The notes: a model not told the origin generated them from the letters alone. 51,080 bases of DNA from Candidatus Poribacteria bacterium (GCA_009839745.1 VXPE01000006.1:1-51080); one strand, 5' to 3'. Positions 8,085 through 16,982 are shown, counted from the first letter of the stretch. Program-made: numbers and translations.

Positions 8085-10181
8085 GTGGCATATAAACATT
8101 GGGAACACTTGCCTCGCTCCGAAACCTCCAGTGGACAGTTGGGGCTGCTCAGGCGTGAATTTGAAAAAAAGCGGAGGCATCTGCCAATTCGCGGATTGAT
8201 AAGCAAGGCAGGCAATGCGGTACAAGCAATTAAGCCCGTATTCATGATGAGTCCGCTCTCAGTAGCGAAGTTCCTACCCCCTAACAGTATTGACTTTGAT
8301 TGGGTGATTTTTGACGAGGCCAGCCAAGTTAAACCTGTTGACGCTTTCGGAGCGATTATTCGGGGCGAACAAACAATTGTCGTTGGGGATAGTTGTCAAC
8401 TTCCGCCAACCGATTTCTTTGATAAACACATAGGAGATAATGCCGAAAACACGGAGGAAAACCTAATTGGTGATACGGAGAGCATTTTGGGACTGTTTAG
8501 AGCCCAGAATGCGCCGGAACGCATGTTACGATGGCACTATCGCAGTCGACATGAATCACTAATTACCGTCTCTAACATCGAATTCTACGAAAATAGACTC
8601 CAACTCTTTCCAAGCCCTGATGTCGCGAAGGAAGAAGTCGGTTTGGTTTATCACCTTCTAACTGATACTGCTTATGACCGTGGTGGCAGTAGGAGCAACC
8701 CTGAAGAAGCCCGAATAGTGGCAGATAAAATTATGGAACACGCACGTTCACGTCCCAATTTGACACTCGGCGTGGCGACGTTTAGTACATCCCAAATGCA
8801 AGCAGTTCAAGATCAACTTGAACTCCTACGACGAGAAAATCCATTATACGAAAAAACATTCTTTAATGATCATCCTGAAGAACCGTTTTTTGTCAAAAAT
8901 TTGGAAAACGTTCAAGGAGATGAGCGTGATGTCATTTTCATTAGCATTGGCTATGGGCACACTGCTGATGGCAAACTCACAATGAACTTCGGTCCCCTTA
9001 ATCAAGATGGCGGAGAGCGACGGTTGAACGTATTGATTACGCGAGCTCGCAGACGTTGTGAAGTGTTCACCAATTTGACTGCTGATGATATTGACCTTGG
9101 TCGTACCAACGCCCGCGGCATCGTAGCACTCAAACGTTACCTCAAATATGCACAGACAGGCAAAACTGATATCGCGGTACCAACTGGCCGGGAGGCGGAT
9201 TCGCCATTTGAAGTGGAGGTGGCAGATGCTCTATGTGGATGCGGCTATGAAATTGATCATCAAATCGGTTCTGCCGGTTATTTCATTGACCTTGGTATCA
9301 AAGATTCAGAACGCCCAGGACGTTATCTGTTGGGTATTGAGTGCGACGGAGCAACTTATCATAGTGCGCAATCAGCCCGAGACAGAGATCGACTAAGGCA
9401 GCAAGTACTTGAAGGACTCGGTTGGTGTATTCATCGTATCTGGAGCACCGATTGGTTTAGAGCCCCAAACAAGGAGCTCAGAAAGGTAGTTGAAGCGATC
9501 GAAGCAGCTAAGACACACATTACTTCTCCACATGTTCCTACTTCTGAAAACAGCATTCCTTATTCCAATGAAGGCGGGGAAGAACCAAAGTCAGAAGTTG
9601 AAACAACTGTCGATCCGACCCCGAAGTTAAACTCTCGGTCCGAAAAGTACAAAGTCGCTGAACCTATCATTTCAACTCATGGGCGTGATTTACATACTGT
9701 TCCATTATATACAATGGCAAAATGGGTTCAGCGAGTTGTTGAAATTGAAAGTCCGGTGCATATTGACGAAGTTACGAGGCGTATCACAAATGCTGTTGGG
9801 ATAAGTCGGATCGGCAATCGCATTCGAAACACGGTTGGAATCGCTGCGCATCAGGCTGCGCGTTCTAAAAGTATTCAGATCCAGGGAAAGTTTCTCTATT
9901 GGATAGAGCAAGATCAAGTCCTCGTGCGAGACCGGAGCGGACTCCCGAATGCCTCACGAAAATTGGAACTCATCGCACCTGAAGAGTTACAGATAGCCAT
10001 CAAACAAGTTGTATCGGACGCTTTGGGGATAGAGCGGGACGATTTAACCCGCGAGGCTTGCAAGTTGTTCGGCTTTAAAACCGCCAGCGGAAATATGCGA
10101 CAAAAAGTTGAGAAAGTTATAGGTGAGATGATTGAACATGGGGTCTTGAAGGCAAAGGGTAATTCGCTACTACTGGATTAA
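8085..10181 (+). CDS. Helicase motor, MTES_1575-type nuclease and DUF3320, C-terminal part of frameshifted gene
   Basis: The 3' part of the helicase, open in this frame from about 8031; the apparent GTG start is internal. It contains KKRRHLPIRGLI and FMMSPLSVAKFL, Walker B VIFDEASQ, motif III VVGDSCQLPPTDFF, motif IV LRWHYRSRHESL, motif V NVQGDERDVIFIS and motif VI RRLNVLITRARRR, the AAA_11/AAA_12 order. A PD-(D/E)xK-like nuclease domain (FEVEVADAL, IDLGI, GIECDGATYH) follows at about residues 370-465. The last 160 residues match DUF3320. All catalytic motifs look intact, so the frameshift is recent, a sequencing error, or bypassed. Confidence 0.85.
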   Translation: MAYKHWEHLPRSETSSGQLGLLRREFEKKRRHLPIRGLISKAGNAVQAIKPVFMMSPLSVAKFLPPNSIDFDWVIFDEASQVKPVDAFGAIIRGEQTIVVGDSCQLPPTDFFDKHIGDNAENTEENLIGDTESILGLFRAQNAPERMLRWHYRSRHESLITVSNIEFYENRLQLFPSPDVAKEEVGLVYHLLTDTAYDRGGSRSNPEEARIVADKIMEHARSRPNLTLGVATFSTSQMQAVQDQLELLRRENPLYEKTFFNDHPEEPFFVKNLENVQGDERDVIFISIGYGHTADGKLTMNFGPLNQDGGERRLNVLITRARRRCEVFTNLTADDIDLGRTNARGIVALKRYLKYAQTGKTDIAVPTGREADSPFEVEVADALCGCGYEIDHQIGSAGYFIDLGIKDSERPGRYLLGIECDGATYHSAQSARDRDRLRQQVLEGLGWCIHRIWSTDWFRAPNKELRKVVEAIEAAKTHITSPHVPTSENSIPYSNEGGEEPKSEVETTVDPTPKLNSRSEKYKVAEPIISTHGRDLHTVPLYTMAKWVQRVVEIESPVHIDEVTRRITNAVGISRIGNRIRNTVGIAAHQAARSKSIQIQGKFLYWIEQDQVLVRDRSGLPNASRKLELIAPEELQIAIKQVVSDALGIERDDLTREACKLFGFKTASGNMRQKVEKVIGEMIEHGVLKAKGNSLLLD

Positions 10182-10199
10182 GCTGTCTGGCAAAGTGGT

Positions 10200-10228
10200 T
10201 TGATATTTGCCCTGGAATGTGTTAATAT
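10200..10228 (+). promoter_or_regulatory. Sigma70-like promoter candidate
   Basis: TTGATA (10200-10205), a 17-base spacer and TAATAT (10223-10228) lie 38 bases before the next start codon. Confidence 0.35.
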
Positions 10229-10265
10229 GTGATTATTGAATTTGGAGCGAAGGATGTGAAGAAGA

Positions 10266-10673
10266 ATGAACGATGGGTTTAGCGAAGATCGGGACTTGTC
10301 GCGAATCCCAAGTGAAGTTACGACCCGTGTGCTGAAATTAGACGTACGGCAACATGATATTCATCGGAACCTGGGAAGTATTGGAGCGGAAATAGCAGCT
10401 TTCTATCTGGATGGACTCAAAATCCTGCATGATGGAAACTTGCAAACTGCGGCAAGTCTCTTAGGACATCTCGCTAAAGAAATTGATAGTGGCTTAAAAG
10501 ATCTTCTGCCAACAAAAAAGGATACTAAGAAAATATTTAAGCTACTTGATGGAAAAGGTTTTGCCCAACCAAAACAAATTGCATTAATCTTAGCGGCTCC
10601 AAACTTTAGTACTAGTAGTCGTTCAACTTTGAGTTTGAGAGTGGGGTTTCCTGAAGATGTCGGGTTTCGATGA
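10266..10673 (+). pseudogene. Hypothetical protein, 5' part interrupted by in-frame TGA
   Basis: A 135-codon segment following the helicase. It contains the helical run IGAEIAAFYLDGLKILHD followed by LLGHLAKEIDSGLKDLL. I have a general recollection of such segments in larger uncharacterised proteins near defence helicases, but I cannot name a family. The frame ends at TGA 10671-10673, yet the codons after it stay open in the same frame to 11027, so one gene of about 253 codons seems to be interrupted. No GG-loop hairpin or redox motif accompanies this TGA, which argues against selenocysteine. It starts 84 bases after the helicase with a GAAGAAGA element before the ATG. Confidence 0.5.
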
Positions 10674-10727
10674 CGCTCTACCCGACCTACTTATCATAAA
10701 CTCAATCTTGATGCACTACTAGGGTGG

Positions 10728-11027
10728 GTGAAAGCATCTATAAGGTATATTGACAAACTTCCAGGGTATGCTCTTACTTTATCAAACGTTATTAAAGCCT
10801 TGGGGAGGCATGTCTTGATAACACCCGAGGAAGTCGGGAGAATTTATTTGGAAATTCCTGAGGGTGAAATGTGGTTCTTGGGACAGACGCAAAAGAACGA
10901 GGTTGAAGAAACCATCCGGATCTTATACAAAAAGGGGCATAAGGATATTGCCAATAAAATTTGTGATCGATTCGGAAAGGCGGGTGCTGACTTCTTAAGA
11001 CCTGTTTATGAGGAACATCAACATTGA
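10728..11027 (+). pseudogene. Hypothetical protein, 3' part after the TGA
   Basis: This is in the same frame as the preceding segment and open back to the TGA at 10671, encoding HKLNLDALLGWVKASIRYID and then ALGRHVLITPEEVGRIYLE, GEMWFLGQTQKNEVEETIRI and a short helical end. An independent start at GTG 10728 is possible but has no clear Shine-Dalgarno. It is most simply the C-terminal half of the interrupted gene. Function unknown. Confidence 0.45.
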
Positions 11028-11141
11028 CAAATGTCCTGATTCAATCCATAAATTCCATCCCTAATCCGTTCAGTAGAACAACTTGAAAGAGCGATAGAAG
11101 ATATGCGTCTTGAGAACACTTAGTGCCATAAGCACGAAATG

Positions 11142-11248
11142 TTATAGTAGATTTTGAAAATAAGTTTACACTTCTGCCCCCGGTAGGCGAGGTTTCCTAA
11201 CCTCGCCGATGCAAAAAAGTGTAAAGGTAATTACGGGTTTTACTATAA
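11142..11248. mobile_element. MITE-like element with nested GTAG hairpin
   Basis: The ends TTATAGTA (11142-11149) and TACTATAA (11241-11248) are inverted, and a second inverted pair TTACACTT/AAGTGTAA lies inside. The centre holds GTAG followed by GCGAGGTT-tcct-AACCTCGC, an 8-bp stem. It encodes no protein. It sits in a 522-base intergenic stretch (11028-11549) in which I see no other structure except a TTACAC/TACAAT pair at about 11460-11490 that may be a weak promoter. Confidence 0.55.
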
Positions 11249-11549
11249 ATGCGAAGCATATTTTTTCGCCGAAATCGCAAGTTAAGCAGATTGTGCAGCT
11301 GATATGAATTTTAAGACGAAACACTTTCTCTTATCCGCGAAATCCACGTCATCCGTGATAATCCGAGATTTGCGGCGTACTCGCCCAAATGCGACGTGCA
11401 TTCAGACAATTAACGCGTTTCGTTCGCCCATCGAATTTTCCTATCAAATCTTAATTTTTTTTACACTTCCTTTGCAAAAATGTGTTACAATGGTAACAAA
11501 TCTCCAAGATACAAATCCAAAATTTTGCGCTTGCATAGGAGAAGTTGTA

Positions 11550-12305
11550 ATGCCAAAAGTTATCTTTGTATTGTCACTGCTATTCTCACTCCTCATTATT
11601 ACCAACCTCAGTATCGCCAACGTCGCAGAAGACGGACTCGTCGCTTACTGGCCCTTTGATGAAGGCAAAGGCAAAGAAGCCATAGACGTGACAGGCAACG
11701 GGCATGATGGGGAATTTCACGGTAAGCCGAAATGGGTTGAAGGAAAATTTGGCACCGGACTCGAATTTAACGGTGTAGACGATCATGTCATCGTCGCAGA
11801 CGATCCCGCCTTCGCAATCGAGGAAAATATCACCCTCATGACATGGTTCAGTCCAGACGATGACCTCACCGGGCACCGCTTAATGAGTAAAAATAACTCC
11901 ATCTTCGTCATCTTCGACTTCGGCGACAAAAATAGTATCGACTTTCTCGTCAAACCGAACAATACCTTCGCACAATCCACAACAACCGATTGGAAAGTGG
12001 GCGAGTGGTATCACTTCGCAGGGACGTTCGATGGAAAGACGATGAAGGTTTACATAAACGGCGAACTCGAAGGCGAAGCTGCTAACAATGTTCCAATTGC
12101 TCCGTCCGGTTTAGAACTCTGGATTGGGGGCGATGATCTCGGCAACGCCACCGACCACTTCCCGGGTAAAATTGATGAAGTCCGACTCTATGAGAAAACC
12201 TTGAGCGAAGCCGACATCCAAAAGGTCATGGAAACCCCACAGGATGTGGAAGCGCGTGGTAAACTCGCCACAACATGGGGCAAACTAAAGACAGGAATCA
12301 GATAA
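11550..12305 (+). CDS. Secreted LamG (concanavalin-like lectin) domain protein 1
   Basis: A 251-residue exported protein: a signal peptide over residues 1-25 (hydrophobic FVLSLLFSLLIITNLS, cut near SIA), then one LamG/jelly-roll domain. The domain starts with LVAYWPFDEGKGKEAIDVTG, continues with FNGVDDHVIVADDPAF and GEWYHFAGTFDGKTMKVYIN, and ends with GKIDEVRLYEKTLSEADI, the usual LamG strand order. After the domain comes a short linker and the tail GKLATTWGKLKTGIR, shared with two other LamG proteins and the TolB-like proteins of this window. The ATG at 11550 is preferred because TAGGAG lies upstream and the signal peptide begins there. It probably binds carbohydrate or protein outside the cytoplasm; the ligand is unknown. 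Confidence 0.85.
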   Translation: MPKVIFVLSLLFSLLIITNLSIANVAEDGLVAYWPFDEGKGKEAIDVTGNGHDGEFHGKPKWVEGKFGTGLEFNGVDDHVIVADDPAFAIEENITLMTWFSPDDDLTGHRLMSKNNSIFVIFDFGDKNSIDFLVKPNNTFAQSTTTDWKVGEWYHFAGTFDGKTMKVYINGELEGEAANNVPIAPSGLELWIGGDDLGNATDHFPGKIDEVRLYEKTLSEADIQKVMETPQDVEARGKLATTWGKLKTGIR

Positions 12306-12332
12306 CTCCAAAGTGAATTTACGGAGGCGCGC

Positions 12333-12908
12333 ATGTCAACCCGTCTGGCACCGACATATTTGACCCCCGAGGAATATCTCACTTGGGAACGCAAGCAGCC
12401 CTTTAAAAACGAATACCACAATGGACAGATAGTCGCTATGTCTGGCGCGAGTCTTGCCCATAATAGCATTACGGTAGACATAACAGTCCAACTTAGCAAC
12501 CAATTAATGGAAGGTGGGTGTCAACTCTTTGCCGGTGATATGCGCGTGCGGACTGCCCCAACAGTCTCCTATTACTATCCAGATGTTATCGTTGTTTGTG
12601 GTGAACCTCGTTTTGAGGATGCCACCTTTGATACGCTCCTCAATCCGATTCTTGTCGTAGAAGTGCTGTCTCCTTCAACCGCAGCGTTTGACCGCGGTGA
12701 AAAATTTGAACATTATAAGCAGATCGCATCTTTGAAAGAATATATCCTCGTCTCACAGAGCAACGTGCGTGTTGAACACTACCGGCGCCAAGGTTCCCAA
12801 TGGATCCACAATACCTTTGAACATCTTGAAGATATGCTACCACTCGCTTCAATTAAATGCACGCTGCCCTTGCGTGCCATCTACAGACGCGTCATGTTCA
12901 ACGCCTGA
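12333..12908 (+). CDS. Uma2 family endonuclease-like protein
   Basis: A 191-residue protein of the Uma2 (DUF820) family, whose fold is a PD-(D/E)xK nuclease. It starts with LTPEEYLTWERKQPFKNEYHNG. The typical SLAHNSIT helix follows, then YYYPDVIVV, carrying the Asp, and LVVEVLSPSTAAFDRGEKF, carrying Glu-x-Ser and the downstream Lys. Family members are abundant in cyanobacteria and Poribacteria-like genomes and their biological role is unsettled. A strong ACGGAGG lies 10 bases before the ATG and 27 bases after the LamG stop, so co-transcription with the LamG gene is possible. Confidence 0.85.
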   Translation: MSTRLAPTYLTPEEYLTWERKQPFKNEYHNGQIVAMSGASLAHNSITVDITVQLSNQLMEGGCQLFAGDMRVRTAPTVSYYYPDVIVVCGEPRFEDATFDTLLNPILVVEVLSPSTAAFDRGEKFEHYKQIASLKEYILVSQSNVRVEHYRRQGSQWIHNTFEHLEDMLPLASIKCTLPLRAIYRRVMFNA

Positions 12909-12971
12909 TAAAATAGTATAGCATGCTTAAGACAGAATTTCACATACATCGGCACTTAAGAAGGAATCTAC

Positions 12972-14591
12972 ATGACATCCCAGCAGAAACGCCCCGTCGT
13001 TCTCATCATTCGAGACGGCTGGGGCAATAATCCGTATCCCGAATTTCAGCACGTGAACGCCGTTCATCTCGCAAAAACACCCGTAGATGACTGGCTGCGA
13101 CAGAACTATCCGAACGTCCAAATCCATACCTCCGGCGAAGATGTCGGTTTACCCCCGGGTGTCATTGGCAACAGTGAAGTCGGACATCAGAACATCGGGG
13201 CAGGACGCATCGTGAATCAAGAACTCCTCCGTATCAGCACTATGATCCGTTCCGGCGAGTTTGCTCAGAATAAAGTGCTTTTGGACGCAATCGCTCATGC
13301 CAAAAAGCACGGAACACATCTCCATCTCATGGGGTTGGCAAGCGACGCTGGTGTTCACAGCTCACTTGAACATCTCTATGGTCTCCTCACACTCGCCAAG
13401 GCGAACGGACTCGAAGCTGACCAGGTTTTAATTCACAATTTCAGCGATGGACGCGACTGCCAACCAGACCTCGGTATCCAATTCTGTGAGCAGATTGAAG
13501 CGAAATTGAAGGAGATAGGCATTGGACAGATAGCTTCCGTTGTCGGGCGTTATTACGCAATGGATCGGGATGACCGGTGGGAACGGGTTGAGGTAGCATA
13601 TCGTCTCCTAACCGAGGGAACTGACAACCGTGTTGCTGCCGCTGCAGATGCCTATCGGGACTATTATGACAACCCTGATGACACCAATCGTAGAGGCGAT
13701 GAATTCGTCCGTCCGTCCGTAGTCCTTGGGAGCGATGGTAAACCACTTCCGCGTATCACTAATGGAGATGCTGTCATTTTCTATAACTTTCGTGGGGATC
13801 GACCCAGAGAACTCACGAAAGCCTTTTGTCTTGATGAATTCCCGTTTCAAGCAGAAGGGAAAGACGGTATCACGCGACAGATGGGATTTAAACGGAATTG
13901 CAAACCTGACGTTAAATTTGTCACAATGACCGAGTACGAACGCGGGATGCCTGTTGAAGCGGCTGTCAAAAAACCACCCAAGATGCCGAATACGCTGGGT
14001 GCTTATGTTAGCGAGATGGGACTCACGCAGTTCCGATGCGCGGAAACTGAGAAATTTCCACACGTTACCTTCTTTTTCAACGACTACCGAGATGAACCCT
14101 ACAAAGGCGAAGATCGGCAGATTATCGCCTCGCCACGTGACGTAACGACCTACGATCAGAAACCGGAGATGTCCGCACCGGGTGTGACAGAAGAGATGTT
14201 GCGTCGCATCGATTCTGATACATACGATTTGATGATCCTCAACTACGCCAACGGCGACATGGTGGGGCATACCGGTTCGCTCTCAGCCGCTATCAAAGCA
14301 GTTGAGGCAGTTGATGTCGGGGTCGGAAAAATCGTTGATGCCGTGCTTAAAAAGGATGGTGCGCTCATTGTCACCGCCGACCATGGGAACTGTGAGCAGA
14401 TGGTTGATCCAGAGACCGGTGGTATTCATACTGCACATACTACATACGATGTAGACCTCATCGTTGTTGATAATCAACGCAAAGGACAGCAACTCCGTGA
14501 GGGCGGACGGCTTGCCGACATTGCACCCACAACGCTCCATCTTCTCGGTTTAGATCAGCCCGCTGAGATGACAGGTGAATCACTTTTCTAA
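12972..14591 (+). CDS. gpmI: 2,3-bisphosphoglycerate-independent phosphoglycerate mutase
   Basis: A 539-residue cytoplasmic glycolytic enzyme interconverting 3- and 2-phosphoglycerate through a phosphoserine and two metal ions. IRDGWG holds the first metal Asp; GVIGNSEVGHQNIGAGR holds the phosphorylated Ser (residue 68). FSDGRD, GRYYAMDRDDRW and FYNFRGDRPRELT are substrate-site motifs. NYANGDMVGHTG and TADHGNCEQM close the second metal site. Length is slightly above the usual 510 or so. AAGAAGGAA lies before the ATG. It is followed by prs, 116 bases on, with a CCTTGCGG repeat in the gap. Confidence 0.97.
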   Translation: MTSQQKRPVVLIIRDGWGNNPYPEFQHVNAVHLAKTPVDDWLRQNYPNVQIHTSGEDVGLPPGVIGNSEVGHQNIGAGRIVNQELLRISTMIRSGEFAQNKVLLDAIAHAKKHGTHLHLMGLASDAGVHSSLEHLYGLLTLAKANGLEADQVLIHNFSDGRDCQPDLGIQFCEQIEAKLKEIGIGQIASVVGRYYAMDRDDRWERVEVAYRLLTEGTDNRVAAAADAYRDYYDNPDDTNRRGDEFVRPSVVLGSDGKPLPRITNGDAVIFYNFRGDRPRELTKAFCLDEFPFQAEGKDGITRQMGFKRNCKPDVKFVTMTEYERGMPVEAAVKKPPKMPNTLGAYVSEMGLTQFRCAETEKFPHVTFFFNDYRDEPYKGEDRQIIASPRDVTTYDQKPEMSAPGVTEEMLRRIDSDTYDLMILNYANGDMVGHTGSLSAAIKAVEAVDVGVGKIVDAVLKKDGALIVTADHGNCEQMVDPETGGIHTAHTTYDVDLIVVDNQRKGQQLREGGRLADIAPTTLHLLGLDQPAEMTGESLF

Positions 14592-14611
14592 TTTTCCTTG
14601 CGGTTCGGTCG
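14589..14611 (+). repeat. Dispersed CCTTGCGG repeat, short copy
   Basis: TAATTTTCCTTGCGGTTCGG and its next three bases follow the gpmI stop directly. The core matches 2721-2750 and the inverted copies at 1397-1420 and 16953-16982. Confidence 0.45.
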
Positions 14612-14707
14612 CGTAATGAAATTATCTCTTAGATGGCATAATGTATCTTTGCTTTACATTTGGAGCGCAGTCCAGAGGACGATAAATTAAAAAAAGGAGA
14701 TTTTGGC

Positions 14708-15703
14708 ATGTCCCCACTGATTGACCAGCAAGTGAACGAAGATTTCAGGCTATTCGCCGGCAGCGCGAACCCGGCGTTGGCGAAAGATATCGCTGCGATT
14801 TTGGGTGTTGAACTCGGAAAAATTACAATTGAACCGTTTCCCAACCTGGAGACTCGCGTTCAGATTGAGGAAAGTATCCGAGGCACGGATATTTATGTCG
14901 TGCAGCCAACGAGTCAACCTGCCAACGAAAATCTGATGGAACTGCTCATCACGATTGACGCCATGAAACGCGCATCAGCCCGGCAGATTACCGCCATTAT
15001 TCCATACTTTGGATACTCACGCCAAGATCACAAAACGACCGGGCGCGAACCGATCAGTGCGAAACTCGTCGCGAATCTCTTGACGACTGCTGGTGCCAGT
15101 CGCGTCATGGCGATTGATCTGCACGTGCCGCAGATACAAGGCTTCTTTGATATTCCTATGGATCACTTAACCGCTTTAACGACCTTGACGAATTACTTTC
15201 GCGAGAAGCAGGTTGAAAATGGTGTCATTGTTGCCCCTGATGCAGGGCGCGCTAAATTAGCAGAAAAATACGCAGATATTCTTGGACTTCCGTTAGCCAT
15301 CATGCACAAGCGGCGAACCGGCGTTGATGGACAGGGCGTTAAGTTCGTCGAGCTTGTTGGAGACGTTGAAGGCAAAACCCCAATTATTACCGACGATGAA
15401 ATACAAACAGGCGGGACGATTCGCCAACAAGCCATCGCCTTGGCAGAGGCGGGGGCAGAACCCGCTTATGTGTGTATCGCACACCCTATATTGGTCGGTC
15501 CGGCATTGGAACGGCTCAGTCATCCAGCGATTCGCGAAGTCGTCACCACCAATACGATCCCCGTTCCTGCTGAAAAGCAACTCGATGGGAAAGTTAAGGT
15601 GCTTTCTATCGCACCACTCCTCTCTCAAGCCATATTGAGAGTCCATCAACACCGATCGGTGAGCCAAGTTTTCCGGGATCAGCATCTCGATTTCCCTGTC
15701 TAA
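14708..15703 (+). CDS. prs: Ribose-phosphate pyrophosphokinase
   Basis: A 331-residue PRPP synthetase making 5-phosphoribosyl-1-pyrophosphate from ribose 5-phosphate and ATP for nucleotide, His and Trp synthesis. It shows FAGSANPALAKDIAAILG at the N-terminus, then RGTDIYVVQPTSQPANENLM, the flexible-loop region YFGYSRQDHKTTGREPISAK with the Arg/Gln of the ATP site, and DLHVPQIQGFFDIP. The PRPP loop reads TDDEIQTGGTI instead of the commoner DDMIDTGGT. The start at 14708 has AAAAAGGAG upstream; the longer reading from 14660 lacks homology. The last 20 or so residues (VSQVFRDQHL) look normal. It is followed closely by a micro-ORF and a GT4 gene. Confidence 0.95.
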   Translation: MSPLIDQQVNEDFRLFAGSANPALAKDIAAILGVELGKITIEPFPNLETRVQIEESIRGTDIYVVQPTSQPANENLMELLITIDAMKRASARQITAIIPYFGYSRQDHKTTGREPISAKLVANLLTTAGASRVMAIDLHVPQIQGFFDIPMDHLTALTTLTNYFREKQVENGVIVAPDAGRAKLAEKYADILGLPLAIMHKRRTGVDGQGVKFVELVGDVEGKTPIITDDEIQTGGTIRQQAIALAEAGAEPAYVCIAHPILVGPALERLSHPAIREVVTTNTIPVPAEKQLDGKVKVLSIAPLLSQAILRVHQHRSVSQVFRDQHLDFPV

Positions 15704-15720
15704 GGTTTATGGAGGCACGC

Positions 15721-15759
15721 ATGTCATCTGTTTTGACGGGTGAATCCTTGGAAAGATGA
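15721..15759 (+). CDS. 12-codon ORF overlapping the GT4 start
   Basis: ATGGAGGCACGC precedes an ATG that opens MSSVLTGESLER, stopping at a TGA that overlaps the ATG of the glycosyltransferase (ATGA). The Shine-Dalgarno here is better than that of the glycosyltransferase itself, so translational coupling is plausible. Alternatively it is the remnant start of a lost gene; the GGAGGC-CGCATGTC context resembles the Uma2 start at 12333. Confidence 0.35.
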   Translation: MSSVLTGESLER

Positions 15760-16862
15760 TTCCGATACTTTACCTCAGCCATTGCGGTTCAAGCATCGGG
15801 GGCGGTGAGAAGCAACTCGCGTATCTCGCTGAGAATATCGATCGAACGCGCTATCGTCCGCTCGTTGTTTGTCCTGATGACGGTGTTTTTGTGGAACACT
15901 TGAGGCGTGCCAATGTGCCCACAGTGATTCTTGATCTACCTCCGTGGCGTAAGGTGAAATCGTTAATAGCGAGATACGGAGCCGCAAAAAAATTGGTGCG
16001 TCTTGCCGAGACACACGGCGCACACTTAGTCCATACCTCGGATTCGTGGTTTAATCCGTATCTATGGTCGGTTAGAAAACAGTTGAAAATCCCTGTCGTT
16101 TCGCACGTCCGGAATCTCCTTACGTCTACACAGGTCCGAAAATACAGATTCGACCGGATGGACAGTATCATCGCTATCTCCGAGCAGAGTAGTGTCCCGC
16201 TGATTCAAGCAGGGATTGATGCCAAAAAGATTGATGTCGTCCATAATTGTGTCAATTTATCGGCTTTTCAACCGGCTTCTGAACCCATTCACTCGGCGAA
16301 ATATGTCGTTGGTATTGTCGGTAGGATTGAACCCTTCAAACGTCAGAAAACGTTTGTTGAGATCGCCGCTCGGGTTGTTGCACACTGCAAGGAGATTAGA
16401 TTTCACGTCGTCGGCGCCGCACTGGATACCGCAGAACACCGCACCTACGAGCATGAAGTCCGCCAGTTGGTAGCCAAATATGGGATACAGGCGTTCGTTC
16501 ACTTCACAGGGCACCGCACCGATATGCCCAAGGCGATGCAGGAACTCGATCTACTCGTCACCCTTTCAGCGGGAAGTGTCATCGCGGAGGCGATGGCGGT
16601 AGGCAAACCTGTCATTGGCACCCCAGTTGGCAGCACGACTGAAATGATTGTTCATGGTGAAACGGGATACATTGTGCCATTAGATCCCATAGAGGAAATT
16701 GCGGACAAGATTATCGAGCTGGCTAAAGATTCAGATCGAAGCGGACGTATGGGACAGCGGGCAAGAAAATACGCTGAAGAAGCGTTCAGTGTTGAAAGGC
16801 ATGTCCAAATGGTGGAGGACATTTATAAGAAATTGTTAATTACTGATTTTACGGGCAAATGA
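15756..16862 (+). CDS. Glycosyltransferase family 4
   Basis: A 368-residue GT-B glycosyltransferase. The N-terminal acceptor half begins with ILYLSHCGSSIGGGEKQLAYL, the GG loop of GT4 enzymes. The C-terminal donor half holds VGIVGRIEPFKRQKTFVEIA (the Arg and Lys that bind the nucleotide-sugar phosphates), VHFTGHRTDMPKAM, and GSVIAEAMAVGKPVIGTPVGSTTEMI. In the last motif the second Glu of the family EX7E signature is present (AEAMAVG), but the first position is not a clear Glu. It probably adds a sugar to a lipid or polysaccharide precursor at the inner membrane. It follows prs by 52 bases through the overlapping micro-ORF. Donor and acceptor are unknown. Confidence 0.88.
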   Translation: MIPILYLSHCGSSIGGGEKQLAYLAENIDRTRYRPLVVCPDDGVFVEHLRRANVPTVILDLPPWRKVKSLIARYGAAKKLVRLAETHGAHLVHTSDSWFNPYLWSVRKQLKIPVVSHVRNLLTSTQVRKYRFDRMDSIIAISEQSSVPLIQAGIDAKKIDVVHNCVNLSAFQPASEPIHSAKYVVGIVGRIEPFKRQKTFVEIAARVVAHCKEIRFHVVGAALDTAEHRTYEHEVRQLVAKYGIQAFVHFTGHRTDMPKAMQELDLLVTLSAGSVIAEAMAVGKPVIGTPVGSTTEMIVHGETGYIVPLDPIEEIADKIIELAKDSDRSGRMGQRARKYAEEAFSVERHVQMVEDIYKKLLITDFTGK

Positions 16863-16952
16863 TAGGTAGCAGCAGCCCGTAATGAAATGGAGGGGTTTTT
16901 GCTTGGGCGTTTCCCCTAGATCTACACAGAGGATCGTCGTTGGTTCAATTCA

Positions 16953-16982
16953 CCTGACTGAACCGCAAGGTATAATTAAAAA
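16953..16982 (-). repeat. Dispersed 30-base repeat, copy B (inverted)
   Basis: The reverse complement begins TTTTTAATTATACCTTGCGG and matches 2721-2750 at 28 of 30 positions. It lies between the glycosyltransferase and the PhyH gene. Confidence 0.6.

Noticed and set aside
10671-10673. In-frame TGA as a fourth selenocysteine codon
   Set aside because: The codons downstream stay open, but there is no Cys or redox motif near it and no GG-loop hairpin within 40 bases, unlike the three accepted cases.
15721-15759. Micro-ORF as an amino-acid attenuator leader
   Set aside because: The 12 codons show no run of any one amino acid and no alternative hairpins follow.
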